Under the pieces are notes generated by a model, which worked only from the letters and a program-made list of their open reading frames with translations, ran no database searches and was not told the DNA's origin. The position numbers and the translations under genes were made by a program. Positions 16,982 to 25,268 of a stretch of 64,000 nucleotides of DNA are shown piece after piece. This DNA comes from Pseudoscardovia radai (GTDB taxonomy: Bacteria; Actinomycetota; Actinomycetes; Actinomycetales; Bifidobacteriaceae), in the NCBI RefSeq assembly GCF_002259605.1, contig NZ_MWWR01000008.1, forward strand, positions 1 through 64,000, in the 5' to 3' direction. Each line of letters begins with the position of its first letter. The first letter of the stretch is position 1.

Positions 16982-19669
16982 ATGTCGTTCGCCACATCCC
17001 AGATGCCGGAGCCGGAGGTCATCCGACGCGATCCCCAGGAGCTGCTCGACGGCCTCAACCCGCAGCAATCCGAGGCCGTGCAGTACCAGGGGCAGGCGCT
17101 TCTCATCGGCGCAGGCGCCGGCTCGGGCAAGACGCGCGTGCTCACGCGCCGCATCGCCTGGGCCCTCAGCCAATGGCGCGCCTGGCCCAGTCAGATCCTC
17201 GCCATCACCTTCACGAACAAGGCCGCCCGTGAGATGAAGGACAGGCTCGAGACCCTCATCGGCCCCGTGGCGCAGCGCATGTGGGTGTCGACCTTCCATT
17301 CGGCGTGCGTGCGCATCCTCCGGCGCGACGGCGAGGCCGTCGGCCTGACCCGGGGTTTCACGATCTACGACCAGGCCGACAGCCAGCGCCTTATGCGCAC
17401 GGTGGAGCAGCAATACGGCATCGATCCCAAGCGCGTCAAGCCGCGCGACGTGCTGACCGCCATCTCCGACTGCAAGAACGAGCTCAAGGACTGGCGTAGC
17501 CAGCTCAAGGAATTCGCCCCCGACTTCCGCCCCGGCCAGCCGGGCGCGCGCCTGGGCCACCTCGAGGCGGGGGAGCAGCTGTACGCCTGCCTGTACGCCG
17601 AATACCAGCGCCGCCTGCAGGCCGCGAACGCCGTCGACTTCGACGACCTCATCATGCGCACCGTGCAGCTCCTGCGTCTCGACCCGCAGGTCGCCGCGTA
17701 CTATCACCACAAGTTCCGCTACATCTTCGTGGACGAGTACCAGGACACCAACCACGCGCAGTACGTGCTCATCCGCGAGCTCGCCGGACTCGACGCCGAC
17801 GACGGGGAGCGGCCGGCGGCCGTGACCGTCGTGGGCGACTCCGACCAGTCCATCTACGCCTTCCGCGGCGCCGACATCCACAACATCCTCGACTTCGAGA
17901 AGGATTTCCCCGAGGCCAAGACCATCATGCTCGAGCAGAACTACCGCTCGACCCAGACCATCCTCGACGCGGCCAACGCCGTCATCTCCAAGAACCAGGG
18001 ACGCCGTCCCAAGAAGCTGTGGACCGACGCGGGCAAGGGCTCGCCGATCGTGGGCTACGCCGCCGACAACGATTACGAGGAGGCGCAGTGGGTGGTGCAG
18101 GAGATCGTGCGCCTGACCGTGGAGGACGGCTTCACGTACGGGGACGTCGCCATCATGTACCGTGCCAACGCGCAGTCGCGCCGCTTCGAGGAGGCCCTTA
18201 TCAACGCGGGCGTGCCCTACCAGCTCATCGGCGGCACGCGCTTCTACGAGCGCAAGGAGGTCAAGGACGCCATCGCTTACCTGCAGTGCATCGCCAACCC
18301 GGCCGATGACACGAACATGCGCCGCATCCTCAACGTGCCCAAGCGCGGCTTGGGCGAGCGCGCCGAGGGAACCGTGGCCGCCTACGCCGAATCCGCGGGC
18401 CTGACCTTCTGGGACGCGCTCGGCCGCCTGCAGGAGATCCCCGGCATGACCACGCGCCTGGCCCGACCGCTCCAAGCCTTCCGGGACCTCATGGAGGAGC
18501 TGATCGCGGACGCGCAGGCGAAGGACTCCAACCCCAGCGAGATCGTGGCCGCGGTCCTCGACAAGACGGGAATCGTGGAGGAACTCAGGAAATCGCCCGA
18601 CGAGCAGGACCAGGGACGCGTCGAGAACCTCGCGCAGCTGCAGTCCGTCGCCGCCGAGTACGAGCAGAACACGCCCGATTCCACCCTCGCCGGGTTCCTC
18701 GAGAACGTGGCGTTGGTGGCGGACTCCGACCAGCTGCCCGACGAGGGCGAGAACAACGGCAGCGTCACGCTCATGACCCTGCACACCTCCAAGGGCCTCG
18801 AATACCCTGTCGTGTTCCTCGTCGGCCTCGAGGAAGGCACCTTCCCGCACCAGCGCGCGATGGAGAACGTCAGCGAGCTCGCCGAGGAGCGCCGCCTCGC
18901 CTACGTCGGCATCACGCGCGCCCGCAAGCGCCTGTACGTGACGCGCGCCGGCGAGCGCTCGCAGTGGGGCCGCTCCGAGTCCAAGACGCCCAGCGAGTTC
19001 CTCGAGGACATCCCCGACGCGCTGATCGACTGGAAGCGCAAGGAGACGGCCGTCGACCGGCGCATGATGCTCGGCGACGACGATTCCGATGAGTTCGGCG
19101 GGTTCGGCGGTTTCGCGGGCTTCGACGATTCCGACGGGTATTCGACGTTCGGCTCGCGCGGGGGATCGAGGTCCTCGTATGGCTCGGGTTCGCGCGGCGG
19201 GTCGGGGTCGTATGGGTCGCGCGGCGGGTCGTCGTATGGCTCGTCGTCGTACGGGTCGCGGGGCGGATCATCATCCTACGGTTCGCGCGGCAGGTCGTCC
19301 TACGGGTCGGGGTCGTCGTATGGCTCCGGCTCGCGCGGCCGCTCGTCCTACGGATCGTCGTCCTACGGATCGCGGTCGTCGTATGGCTCCGGCTCGTCAT
19401 CCTACGGCTCGCGCAACGGAAAGGTCTCCACGCGCCGCGTCGCCGCCACGCATTCCGCGTCCTCGTCGCACGCCTCCTCGTCGGCGCCGCGCAACAGCCT
19501 CACCCCGCAGGACCTCGCGGCCGGCGACCTCGTGACGCATGACAAGTACGGCCTGGGCACCGTCGTGGCCATGGAGGACAAGGGCGAGAACTCCGTCGTC
19601 ACGATCGATTTCGGAGACGGGGGCGTCAAGCGCCTCATGCTGCGCATGGCGCCGATCGAGAAGCTCTGA
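16982..19669 (+). CDS. pcrA: ATP-dependent DNA helicase PcrA/UvrD with Ser-Tyr-Gly low-complexity tail
   Basis: 895 residues. Motifs: LNPQQSEAV, GAGAGSGKTRVLTRR (Walker A), ITFTNKAAREM, VDEYQDTNHAQY (DEYQDTN box), DSDQSIYAFRGAD, NYRSTQTIL, LHTSKGLEYPVVFLVG and EERRLAYVGITRAR. From about residue 722 to 813 the sequence is a reiterated S-Y-G-S/G-S-R-G low-complexity stretch, then a basic Ser-rich segment and a Tudor-like end (DLVTHDKYGLGTVVAMED) that in PcrA binds RNA polymerase. GGAGGTG precedes ATG 16982. Role: nucleotide-excision repair, replication conflicts and removal of RecA. The long disordered tail is unusual for PcrA. Confidence 0.93.
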   Translation: MSFATSQMPEPEVIRRDPQELLDGLNPQQSEAVQYQGQALLIGAGAGSGKTRVLTRRIAWALSQWRAWPSQILAITFTNKAAREMKDRLETLIGPVAQRMWVSTFHSACVRILRRDGEAVGLTRGFTIYDQADSQRLMRTVEQQYGIDPKRVKPRDVLTAISDCKNELKDWRSQLKEFAPDFRPGQPGARLGHLEAGEQLYACLYAEYQRRLQAANAVDFDDLIMRTVQLLRLDPQVAAYYHHKFRYIFVDEYQDTNHAQYVLIRELAGLDADDGERPAAVTVVGDSDQSIYAFRGADIHNILDFEKDFPEAKTIMLEQNYRSTQTILDAANAVISKNQGRRPKKLWTDAGKGSPIVGYAADNDYEEAQWVVQEIVRLTVEDGFTYGDVAIMYRANAQSRRFEEALINAGVPYQLIGGTRFYERKEVKDAIAYLQCIANPADDTNMRRILNVPKRGLGERAEGTVAAYAESAGLTFWDALGRLQEIPGMTTRLARPLQAFRDLMEELIADAQAKDSNPSEIVAAVLDKTGIVEELRKSPDEQDQGRVENLAQLQSVAAEYEQNTPDSTLAGFLENVALVADSDQLPDEGENNGSVTLMTLHTSKGLEYPVVFLVGLEEGTFPHQRAMENVSELAEERRLAYVGITRARKRLYVTRAGERSQWGRSESKTPSEFLEDIPDALIDWKRKETAVDRRMMLGDDDSDEFGGFGGFAGFDDSDGYSTFGSRGGSRSSYGSGSRGGSGSYGSRGGSSYGSSSYGSRGGSSSYGSRGRSSYGSGSSYGSGSRGRSSYGSSSYGSRSSYGSGSSSYGSRNGKVSTRRVAATHSASSSHASSSAPRNSLTPQDLAAGDLVTHDKYGLGTVVAMEDKGENSVVTIDFGDGGVKRLMLRMAPIEKL

Positions 19670-19713
19670 CGCTTTTCCGGGCCGCCTGTGCGCGCGCCGT
19701 CCCCGACATCGTG

Positions 19714-19719
19714 TATAGT
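19714..19719 (+). promoter_or_regulatory. -10 element of the rpsD promoter
   Basis: TATAGT in GTGTATAGTGTCC about 160 bases before rpsD. No good -35 is visible. The long structured leader (19726-19879) between it and ATG 19880 could be a ribosomal-protein autoregulatory leader, since S4 represses its own mRNA in several bacteria; I see stems but cannot match a known leader class. Confidence 0.5.
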
Positions 19720-19879
19720 GTCCCTTTGTGTGTGCCCGCGAGGGCCGCACGTCTGGAGCCTTAGCCCGTCAGTGGGTCGGCGGCGCAAGCCGTTCGTGCG
19801 ATGCACGGTGAAGCACTGGAGAGGCTGGCTCGGCGGGTTTCCGCCTGCGTTCAGATAACGACAGAAAGTTAGGATCACA

Positions 19880-20506
19880 ATGACCAAAGTTCAGCGTGCT
19901 CGCCGTCAGGTGCGCCTTTCCCGCGCCCTCGGCATTGCGCTTACCCCCAAGGCCCAGCGCATCTTCGAGAAGCGCCCGTATGCTCCTGGTGAGCACGGCC
20001 GCACCCGTCGCCGCACCGAGTCCGATTACAGCGTTCGTCTGCGCGAGAAGCAGCGTCTGCGCGCCCAGTACGGCATCTCCGAGAAGCAGCTGCGCGCCGT
20101 CTACGACCGCTCCACGCGCGTTGCCGGCCAGACCGGTTACGCCATGATGCGCGAGCTCGAGACCCGTCTCGACGCCCTCGTGCTGCGCGCCGGCTTCGCC
20201 CGCACCACCGCCCAGGCCCGCCAGTTCGTCGTCCACGGCCACATCCTCGTCGATGGCAACAAGGTGGATCGTCCGAGCTACCGCGTCAAGCCCGGCCAGA
20301 CCATCCAGGTGCGTGCCAAGTCCCAGACCATGGAGCCGTTCGTCCAGGCCGCCGAAGGCGTGCACCGCGACGTTCTGCCCGCCGTCCCGGGTTACCTCGA
20401 CGTGAACCTGCCGTCCCTCAAGGCTACGCTGACGCGTATCCCCGAGCCGGAGGAGATCCCGGTGCAGGTCAACATCCAGTACGTCGTCGAATACTACAGC
20501 CGCTGA
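19880..20506 (+). CDS. rpsD: 30S ribosomal protein S4
   Basis: 208 residues, full length. The S4 N-terminal domain (VRLSRALGIALTPKA, RPYAPGEHGRTRRR) and the S4 RNA-binding fold (LETRLDALVLRAGFARTTAQARQFVVHGHILVDGNKVDRPSYRVKPGQ) are both plain. It binds 16S rRNA early in 30S assembly. It is the zinc-free type, since no N-terminal Cys ligands are present. ATG 19880 is preceded by AGGATC. Single-gene unit, ended by a strong terminator, as usual in this group, where rpsD is not in the alpha operon. Confidence 0.97.
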   Translation: MTKVQRARRQVRLSRALGIALTPKAQRIFEKRPYAPGEHGRTRRRTESDYSVRLREKQRLRAQYGISEKQLRAVYDRSTRVAGQTGYAMMRELETRLDALVLRAGFARTTAQARQFVVHGHILVDGNKVDRPSYRVKPGQTIQVRAKSQTMEPFVQAAEGVHRDVLPAVPGYLDVNLPSLKATLTRIPEPEEIPVQVNIQYVVEYYSR

Positions 20507-20560
20507 TGCGCGCTGACCCGCGTCCCTGACGCGGATTCGATCAACAGCCATACATACCGG

Positions 20561-20592
20561 AACGCCCATCGCCTTGCGCGGTGGGCGTTTTC
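20561..20592 (+). terminator. Rho-independent terminator of rpsD
   Basis: 12-bp stem AACGCCCATCGC/GCGGTGGGCGTT (one G-U pair) followed by TTTTCC. Classical form. Confidence 0.85.
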
Positions 20593-20611
20593 CGTATGGA
20601 GGTCCACGATT

Positions 20612-20640
20612 TTGTCTAGGGCTTTCCTAACAATGACAAT
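20612..20640 (+). promoter_or_regulatory. Promoter of the MFS exporter gene
   Basis: TTGTCT (20612-20617), a 17-base spacer and GACAAT (20635-20640). Transcription would begin near 20647, about 65 bases ahead of the start codon and just before a palindrome. Confidence 0.6.
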
Positions 20641-20659
20641 CGTCAGCCGCGAGTGTGGC

Positions 20660-20677
20660 GAGACACCATGGTGCCTC
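20660..20677. promoter_or_regulatory. 18-bp palindromic operator candidate ahead of the MFS exporter
   Basis: GAGACACCATGGTGCCTC is a palindrome with one mismatched pair; the central CACCATGGTG is perfect. It lies just downstream of the expected transcription start, the usual place for a TetR- or MarR-type repressor. No regulator gene is adjacent. Confidence 0.5.
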
Positions 20678-20711
20678 ACTGCAGTAGTGGAGCTCTATCG
20701 GAAATCGGAAC

Positions 20712-22310
20712 ATGACAGAGGACAAGAACAAGGCACAGAACAAGCAATCATCCACATCCAGTCCCGGCGTGAAGGGGAAGGCGGCGACCGCCGCGACCTC
20801 CACGGCTTCGGAAACGCCGTCCGCCGCCGCGCAAACGAAGAAAGCCGCCCCCGGCGAATTCGTCCCCCCGCAGCTCAACGTCAGCAAGGTCTCCGGCAAA
20901 CTCGTCGGATCCATCGTCGCAACAGCCGGCATCTGCTTCGTCGGCATCCTCACCGAAACCATGATGAACGTGCTGTTCCCGCATCTCATGGGCGAGTTCG
21001 GCATCGACGCGGCCACCGTCCAGTGGGTCACGAGCGCGTGCATCCTCACGGTCGCCGCCACCATCCCCGTCAGCGCCTTCCTCAAGAAGCGCTTCCTGTA
21101 CAAGCAGGTCTTCCTCGCGTCCGTCATCCTCGCAATCGTCGGCGGACTCATCGCCATGTGGTCGCCTTCCTTCGCCGTGCTCATCGTGGCGCGCATCATC
21201 CAGGGCCTGAGCACCGGCATCTGCATGCCGCTGATGTTCAACGTGGTGCTCGAGCAGTCGCCGCGCGCCAAGCTGGGCATGCTCATGGGCCTGTGCAACC
21301 TCGTCGTGGCCCTTGCCCCGGCGCTCGGCCCTACCTTCGGCGGTCTCATGATCGAGATCATGCCGTGGCGGCATATCTTCGTCATCATCATCGCGCTTAT
21401 CGTGGCGTTCGGCATCACCGGCGCCGTGTGCCTGCACCAGAGCTCGCCGGTTGACAAGGACGCGCGCATCAGCGTCATGCAGACCATCTTCGTGGCAGGC
21501 GGTTTCGCGCTGCTCATCTTCGGTCTGCAGAAATCCGGCTCCTGGATCGAGAAGGCCACGACCGGCGCCGATCTCGGCTCGCTTCCGGCCGTGTGCCTCG
21601 GAACGCTGATCGTGGGAATCGTGTTCATCGCGCTGTTCGCGCGGCTGTCGCTGTTCTCCGACAACCCGCTCATCAACCTGCGCGTGCTGCGTCATCCGGC
21701 GTTGCGCTGCGGCGTGTGCGCGGCCATCTTCACGCAGTTCATCCAGCTGACCCTCTCGTACGTGGTGCCGAACTTCAGCCAGATGGGCTTGGGCGCCTCG
21801 TCGCTGCAGGCCGGTCTGACCGTGCTGCCGGGCGCGCTCATCGGCGCCGTGCTCACCATCCTCAGCGGTCGTGTGCTCGACCGGAGGGGGCCGGTGCTGC
21901 CGATTGCATGCGGCGTGACCGTGCTCGTCCTCGGGCTTGTGTACCAGGCGGTGTTCACATCGAGCCTGACGATCGGCGGACTCATGCTCGGGTACGCGAT
22001 TTGCGAGATCGGCTTCTCCAACACGTATTCGAATATGTTCACGGTCGGCCTGCGCAAGGTGCCCGGCCGCGAGAACCCCGACGGCAACGCCTTGTTCAAC
22101 ACGATGCAGCAGTTCGGCTGCGCTTTCGGAACCACCGTGAGTGCGACCACCGTGTCGGTGTTCCAGGCCACCGAACAGGCATCCGGCGCAAGCTTCGCCT
22201 CCGCCACCGTGACCGGCGCGCACTGGGCGTATGTGTTCGCGATCGTGGCCGGCGTGATCGCAGCCGCGCTGATCGCGCGCGAGCTGCGCCACGATGCCCG
22301 CGCCGACTGA
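20712..22310 (+). CDS. MFS multidrug exporter, DHA2 (EmrB/QacA) type
   Basis: 532 residues with about 14 membrane segments, the DHA2 number. Diagnostic blocks: MMNVLFPHLMGEFGIDAATVQWV with ILTVAATIPVSAFLKKRF in helices 1-2, ARIIQGLSTGICMPLMFNV (motif B) and LGMLMGLCNLVVALAPALGPTFGG (motif C, the antiporter signature). The first 50 residues are a cytoplasmic Ser/Ala/Lys tail. It would export drugs or metabolites against protons. The gene has its own promoter and a palindromic operator candidate, which suggests inducible expression. Substrate unknown. Confidence 0.9.
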   Translation: MTEDKNKAQNKQSSTSSPGVKGKAATAATSTASETPSAAAQTKKAAPGEFVPPQLNVSKVSGKLVGSIVATAGICFVGILTETMMNVLFPHLMGEFGIDAATVQWVTSACILTVAATIPVSAFLKKRFLYKQVFLASVILAIVGGLIAMWSPSFAVLIVARIIQGLSTGICMPLMFNVVLEQSPRAKLGMLMGLCNLVVALAPALGPTFGGLMIEIMPWRHIFVIIIALIVAFGITGAVCLHQSSPVDKDARISVMQTIFVAGGFALLIFGLQKSGSWIEKATTGADLGSLPAVCLGTLIVGIVFIALFARLSLFSDNPLINLRVLRHPALRCGVCAAIFTQFIQLTLSYVVPNFSQMGLGASSLQAGLTVLPGALIGAVLTILSGRVLDRRGPVLPIACGVTVLVLGLVYQAVFTSSLTIGGLMLGYAICEIGFSNTYSNMFTVGLRKVPGRENPDGNALFNTMQQFGCAFGTTVSATTVSVFQATEQASGASFASATVTGAHWAYVFAIVAGVIAAALIARELRHDARAD

Positions 22311-22445
22311 TACGCGTGTGTAGACGTGTGGCGCGTGCGTGTTGCGTGTTGCGTGCGACGTGTGCGTTGGGTAAGCGCGTGACGGGCGTACGCTGCGTGT
22401 TGTGTGGCGCGCGTGTGCAGGTTACGCGTGTGTGATACGCAATGA
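22311..22445. repeat. GT-rich degenerate repeat
   Basis: About 130 bases made mostly of GCGTGT, GTGCGT and CGTGTT words. It is rich in alternating purine-pyrimidine steps, directly after the MFS stop. No gene is visible. Confidence 0.6.
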
Positions 22446-22447
22446 TA

Positions 22448-22481
22448 CGAGGGACCGGAACTGCCGGTCCCTCGCTTGTTT
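22448..22481 (+). terminator. Rho-independent terminator of the MFS exporter gene
   Basis: Perfect 11-bp stem CGAGGGACCGG/CCGGTCCCTCG, five-base loop, then CTTGTTT. Transcripts from the MFS gene should end before the pyrimidine tract. Confidence 0.8.
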
Positions 22482-22482
22482 A

Positions 22483-22980
<498 letters not shown>

Positions 22981-22999
22981 GGAACACTGGTATGGTAAC

Positions 23000-23490
23000 G
23001 GGGCGTTTGGTCGCCGAGGTGGGCTTCGGCGGGTGTCGGGGCACCCGTTTAGGTGGGTTTTGGGTGGTTTTCGGCCTGCTGGGTGGTCGGAATGGCGTTG
23101 GGCGGGTGCGGCGGCACCCGTTTAAGGCGGTTTTGGGCTGGTTTTTGACGATTTACCGACCGAGATGGGGTTCGGCGGGTGTGGTGGCACCCGTTTAAGG
23201 CGGTTTTGGGCTGGTTTCGGGGTGTTGGGTGGTCGGAATGGCGTTGGGCGGGTGTGGTGGCACCCGTTTAAGGCGGTTTTGGGCTGGTTTCGGGGTGTTG
23301 GGTGGTCGGAATGGCGTTGGGCGGGTGTGGTGGCACCCGTTTAAGGCGGTTTGGGGCTGGTTCTTGACGATTTACCGACCGAGATGGGCTTCGGCGGGTG
23401 TGGTGGCACCCGTTTAGGTGGGTTTTGGGTTGGTTTCGGCCTGCTGGGTGGTCGGAATGGCGTTCGGCGGGTGTGGTGGCACCCGCTGTA
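23000..23490. repeat. Tandem array: seven copies of a 73-bp unit with palindromic core
   Basis: The core CGGGTG-N6-CACCCG starts at 23030, 23103, 23176, 23249, 23322, 23395 and 23468, exactly 73 bases apart each time. After the core comes a conserved TTTAAGGCGG/TTTAGGTGGG segment, then one of two alternating 31-base fillers (TTGACGATTTACCGACCG type or GGGTGGTCGGAATGGCG type). Copies 3 and 4 are identical. Not coding: 73 is not a multiple of three and no start has a ribosome site. The array ends 68 bases before the phosphatase gene. Confidence 0.95.
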
Positions 23491-23541
23491 GACGATTTCG
23501 GATTGATCCGTGCGGTTGCGCGGCGGAACGGGGGAGGGCCA

Positions 23542-23547
23542 TACAAT
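23542..23547 (+). promoter_or_regulatory. -10 element for the histidine phosphatase gene
   Basis: TACAAT six bases before ATG 23554, another leaderless-type arrangement. If transcription starts there, ATG 23554 is the first codon; ATG 23557, with GAAGG four bases upstream, would be the leader-type alternative. Confidence 0.5.
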
Positions 23548-23553
23548 GAAGGC

Positions 23554-24225
23554 ATGATGCTGCATCTGTTTCTCGTCCGCCATGGACAGACCGAGTTCAA
23601 TCGTTATAACCGCCTCCAGGGGTGGAGCAACTCGCCGCTGACCGAGAAAGGCCTTGCCGACGCACGCCGGGCCGGCCAGAAGCTGGCCGGCGTCCCCTTC
23701 GCCGCCGCCTTCTGCTCGGACACGACGCGCGCCCAGGTGACGGCGAGCACGATTCTCGATATGAACACGGCCAGTCCCTCCCGCCCGGAGCTTGTCAGCG
23801 ACATGCATTTTCGCGAGCAGCACTACGGCTACTTCGAGGGCCAGGACATGAACCTCGCCTGGTGGGCGGCTGGGGCGCCGCATGGGACGCCCACGTACAA
23901 CAAAATCGTGGAGCAGTACGGACCTGCCGCGACGCGTGACTTCCTCAAGGAGGCTGACCCCTTCCACGACGCCGAATCGAACGATGAGTACTGGCATCGT
24001 GTGGACGGCGCCTTCGCCCTCATCGCTGCGCATCCGGGCCTCAAGGACGGCGACAATGTGCTGCAGATCTCGCACGGCAACACGCTGCTGAGCCTTATGC
24101 AACGCTTCGCCCCGACCGGCTATGACCTGTCCGAGCGGCCCGGCAACGGATCGGTCACGCGTTTCGACTTCGACACCGCCCGTCCGCTCGACGAGGCCGT
24201 GACCGTCGTGTCGTACAACGAATAG
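23554..24225 (+). CDS. Histidine phosphatase family protein (phosphoglycerate mutase-like)
   Basis: 223 residues. The N-terminal LFLVRHGQTEFNRYNRLQGW carries the phosphohistidine RHG motif. The SDTTRAQVTAS block, the acidic FREQHYGYFEGQ segment and the second histidine in ISHGNTLLSLM complete the active site. Cofactor-dependent phosphoglycerate mutase would have a different length and insert, so this is more likely a small-molecule or broad phosphatase in the cytoplasm. It stands alone immediately after the 73-bp array. Start ambiguous by one codon (23554 or 23557). Confidence 0.88.
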   Translation: MMLHLFLVRHGQTEFNRYNRLQGWSNSPLTEKGLADARRAGQKLAGVPFAAAFCSDTTRAQVTASTILDMNTASPSRPELVSDMHFREQHYGYFEGQDMNLAWWAAGAPHGTPTYNKIVEQYGPAATRDFLKEADPFHDAESNDEYWHRVDGAFALIAAHPGLKDGDNVLQISHGNTLLSLMQRFAPTGYDLSERPGNGSVTRFDFDTARPLDEAVTVVSYNE

Positions 24226-24367
24226 ATTCACCGATCAGTCCCACCGAATGGTTCCGCACGCCGCGCTTGCGGCCGGCGGCGAAAAGGCGCGGGGAAATCA
24301 CGGCGGGGCGGCGCCATCGTGCTAGCCTTGACGATGTATCTGACCTGATAGGAAAGAAGAGGTATCC

Positions 24368-24859
24368 ATGAGCTTGGGTGACGTCGCAGGGCTGATCGCC
24401 GCCATTGCATTCGTCGTGCTGGTCGGCTTCCTGATCTATCCGCTCATTCGCTTGGGAAAGCTGTTCGACCAGCTGTCGCAGACGGTCAAGGAGACCGGCG
24501 ACCACGCGTTCCCGGCCCTCGACGAGGGAACCGAGACGGTTCGCAAGATCAACCAGTCGCTGGATGACGTCAACGATGTGTCCGACGCCCTGTCGACCAC
24601 CGCGAACAACGTGTCCTCGCTCACCGACCTCTACGGCTCCATGCTTGGCAAGCCCGCCATCAAGGTGGCGTCCACACTGTGGGCCGTGCGCCAGACCGTC
24701 GGTGATTTCTTCAAGGGCTTCGGCAGGGGAGGCAAGAAAGTCGTGGAGTCCACTGCGACGCCCGCCGCCGCCAAGCCGGCCGCCGAGAAGCCGGCATCCA
24801 AGCCCGCGGCGGCCGCGGCATCCGCATCCGCATCCGCATCGACGAAGGCAGGCAAGTGA
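24368..24859 (+). CDS. DUF948-type membrane protein
   Basis: 163 residues: one N-terminal membrane helix (VAGLIAAIAFVVLVGFLIYPLIRLG), then a long amphipathic region of the DUF948 kind (LSQTVKETGDHAFPALDEGTETVRKINQSLDDVNDV), probably a coiled coil, and an Ala/Lys-rich tail with an ASASASAS run. Function unknown; DUF948 proteins are cell-envelope associated and often lie, as here, just upstream of alaS-ruvX-mltG in Actinobacteria. ATG 24368 follows AGAAGAGG. The stop overlaps the next start (TGATG), so both are coupled. Confidence 0.8.
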   Translation: MSLGDVAGLIAAIAFVVLVGFLIYPLIRLGKLFDQLSQTVKETGDHAFPALDEGTETVRKINQSLDDVNDVSDALSTTANNVSSLTDLYGSMLGKPAIKVASTLWAVRQTVGDFFKGFGRGGKKVVESTATPAAAKPAAEKPASKPAAAAASASASASTKAGK

Positions 24860-25116
24860 TGGCGAAACGAGTTTTCTGGGTCGGCGTGGGAGTCGCCGCC
24901 GGCATCGTGGTGGCATGCAAGGCCAGCGCCTACGTCAAGGCACATACGCCCAAGCAGGCGCGTGAGTTCGTGCTCGGTCCCGACCAGAACAACGTGGCCC
25001 TGCGCACGGTGCAGTCGCTGTGGAGCGATTTCAACGCGTACCGCCTGCAGCGCGAGGACGAGCTGAATCGTGAATTCATTGAGCGCAGCCGCGCGCGCCA
25101 GCGCCGCCAGGGCTGA
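24859..25116 (+). CDS. Small membrane protein of unknown function (DUF6167-like)
   Basis: 85 residues with one N-terminal hydrophobic helix (VFWVGVGVAAGIVVACKASAYV) and a charged C-terminal tail (EDELNREFIERSRARQRRQG). It starts at the ATG overlapping the DUF948 stop. The conserved pairing with the DUF948 gene suggests a two-component membrane complex, but I know no assigned function. Confidence 0.72.
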   Translation: MAKRVFWVGVGVAAGIVVACKASAYVKAHTPKQAREFVLGPDQNNVALRTVQSLWSDFNAYRLQREDELNREFIERSRARQRRQG

Positions 25117-25148
25117 GCGCGGGCCGCACCCACGAACCGAATCCCCGG

Positions 25149-25184
25149 CGCCTCCCCGATGAATGGCAATTCGCCGGGGAGGCG
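25149..25184 (+). terminator. Hairpin terminator before alaS
   Basis: Perfect 10-bp stem CGCCTCCCCG/CGGGGAGGCG with a 16-base loop, followed by TATATTCTTTAT. The TATATT right after it could also serve as -10 for alaS. Confidence 0.6.
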
Positions 25185-25268
25185 TATATTCTTTATCGGC
25201 AGAACCCGGCATGAGGCTGCTGACGACGCCGGGCGCAACACGAACGCAACACATAAGGAGACGCATAC

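Noticed and set aside
23000-23490. CRISPR array
   Set aside because: The conserved block and filler lengths look CRISPR-like (about 42 and 31 bases), but the fillers are only two re-used types and two neighbouring units are identical. No cas gene is nearby.
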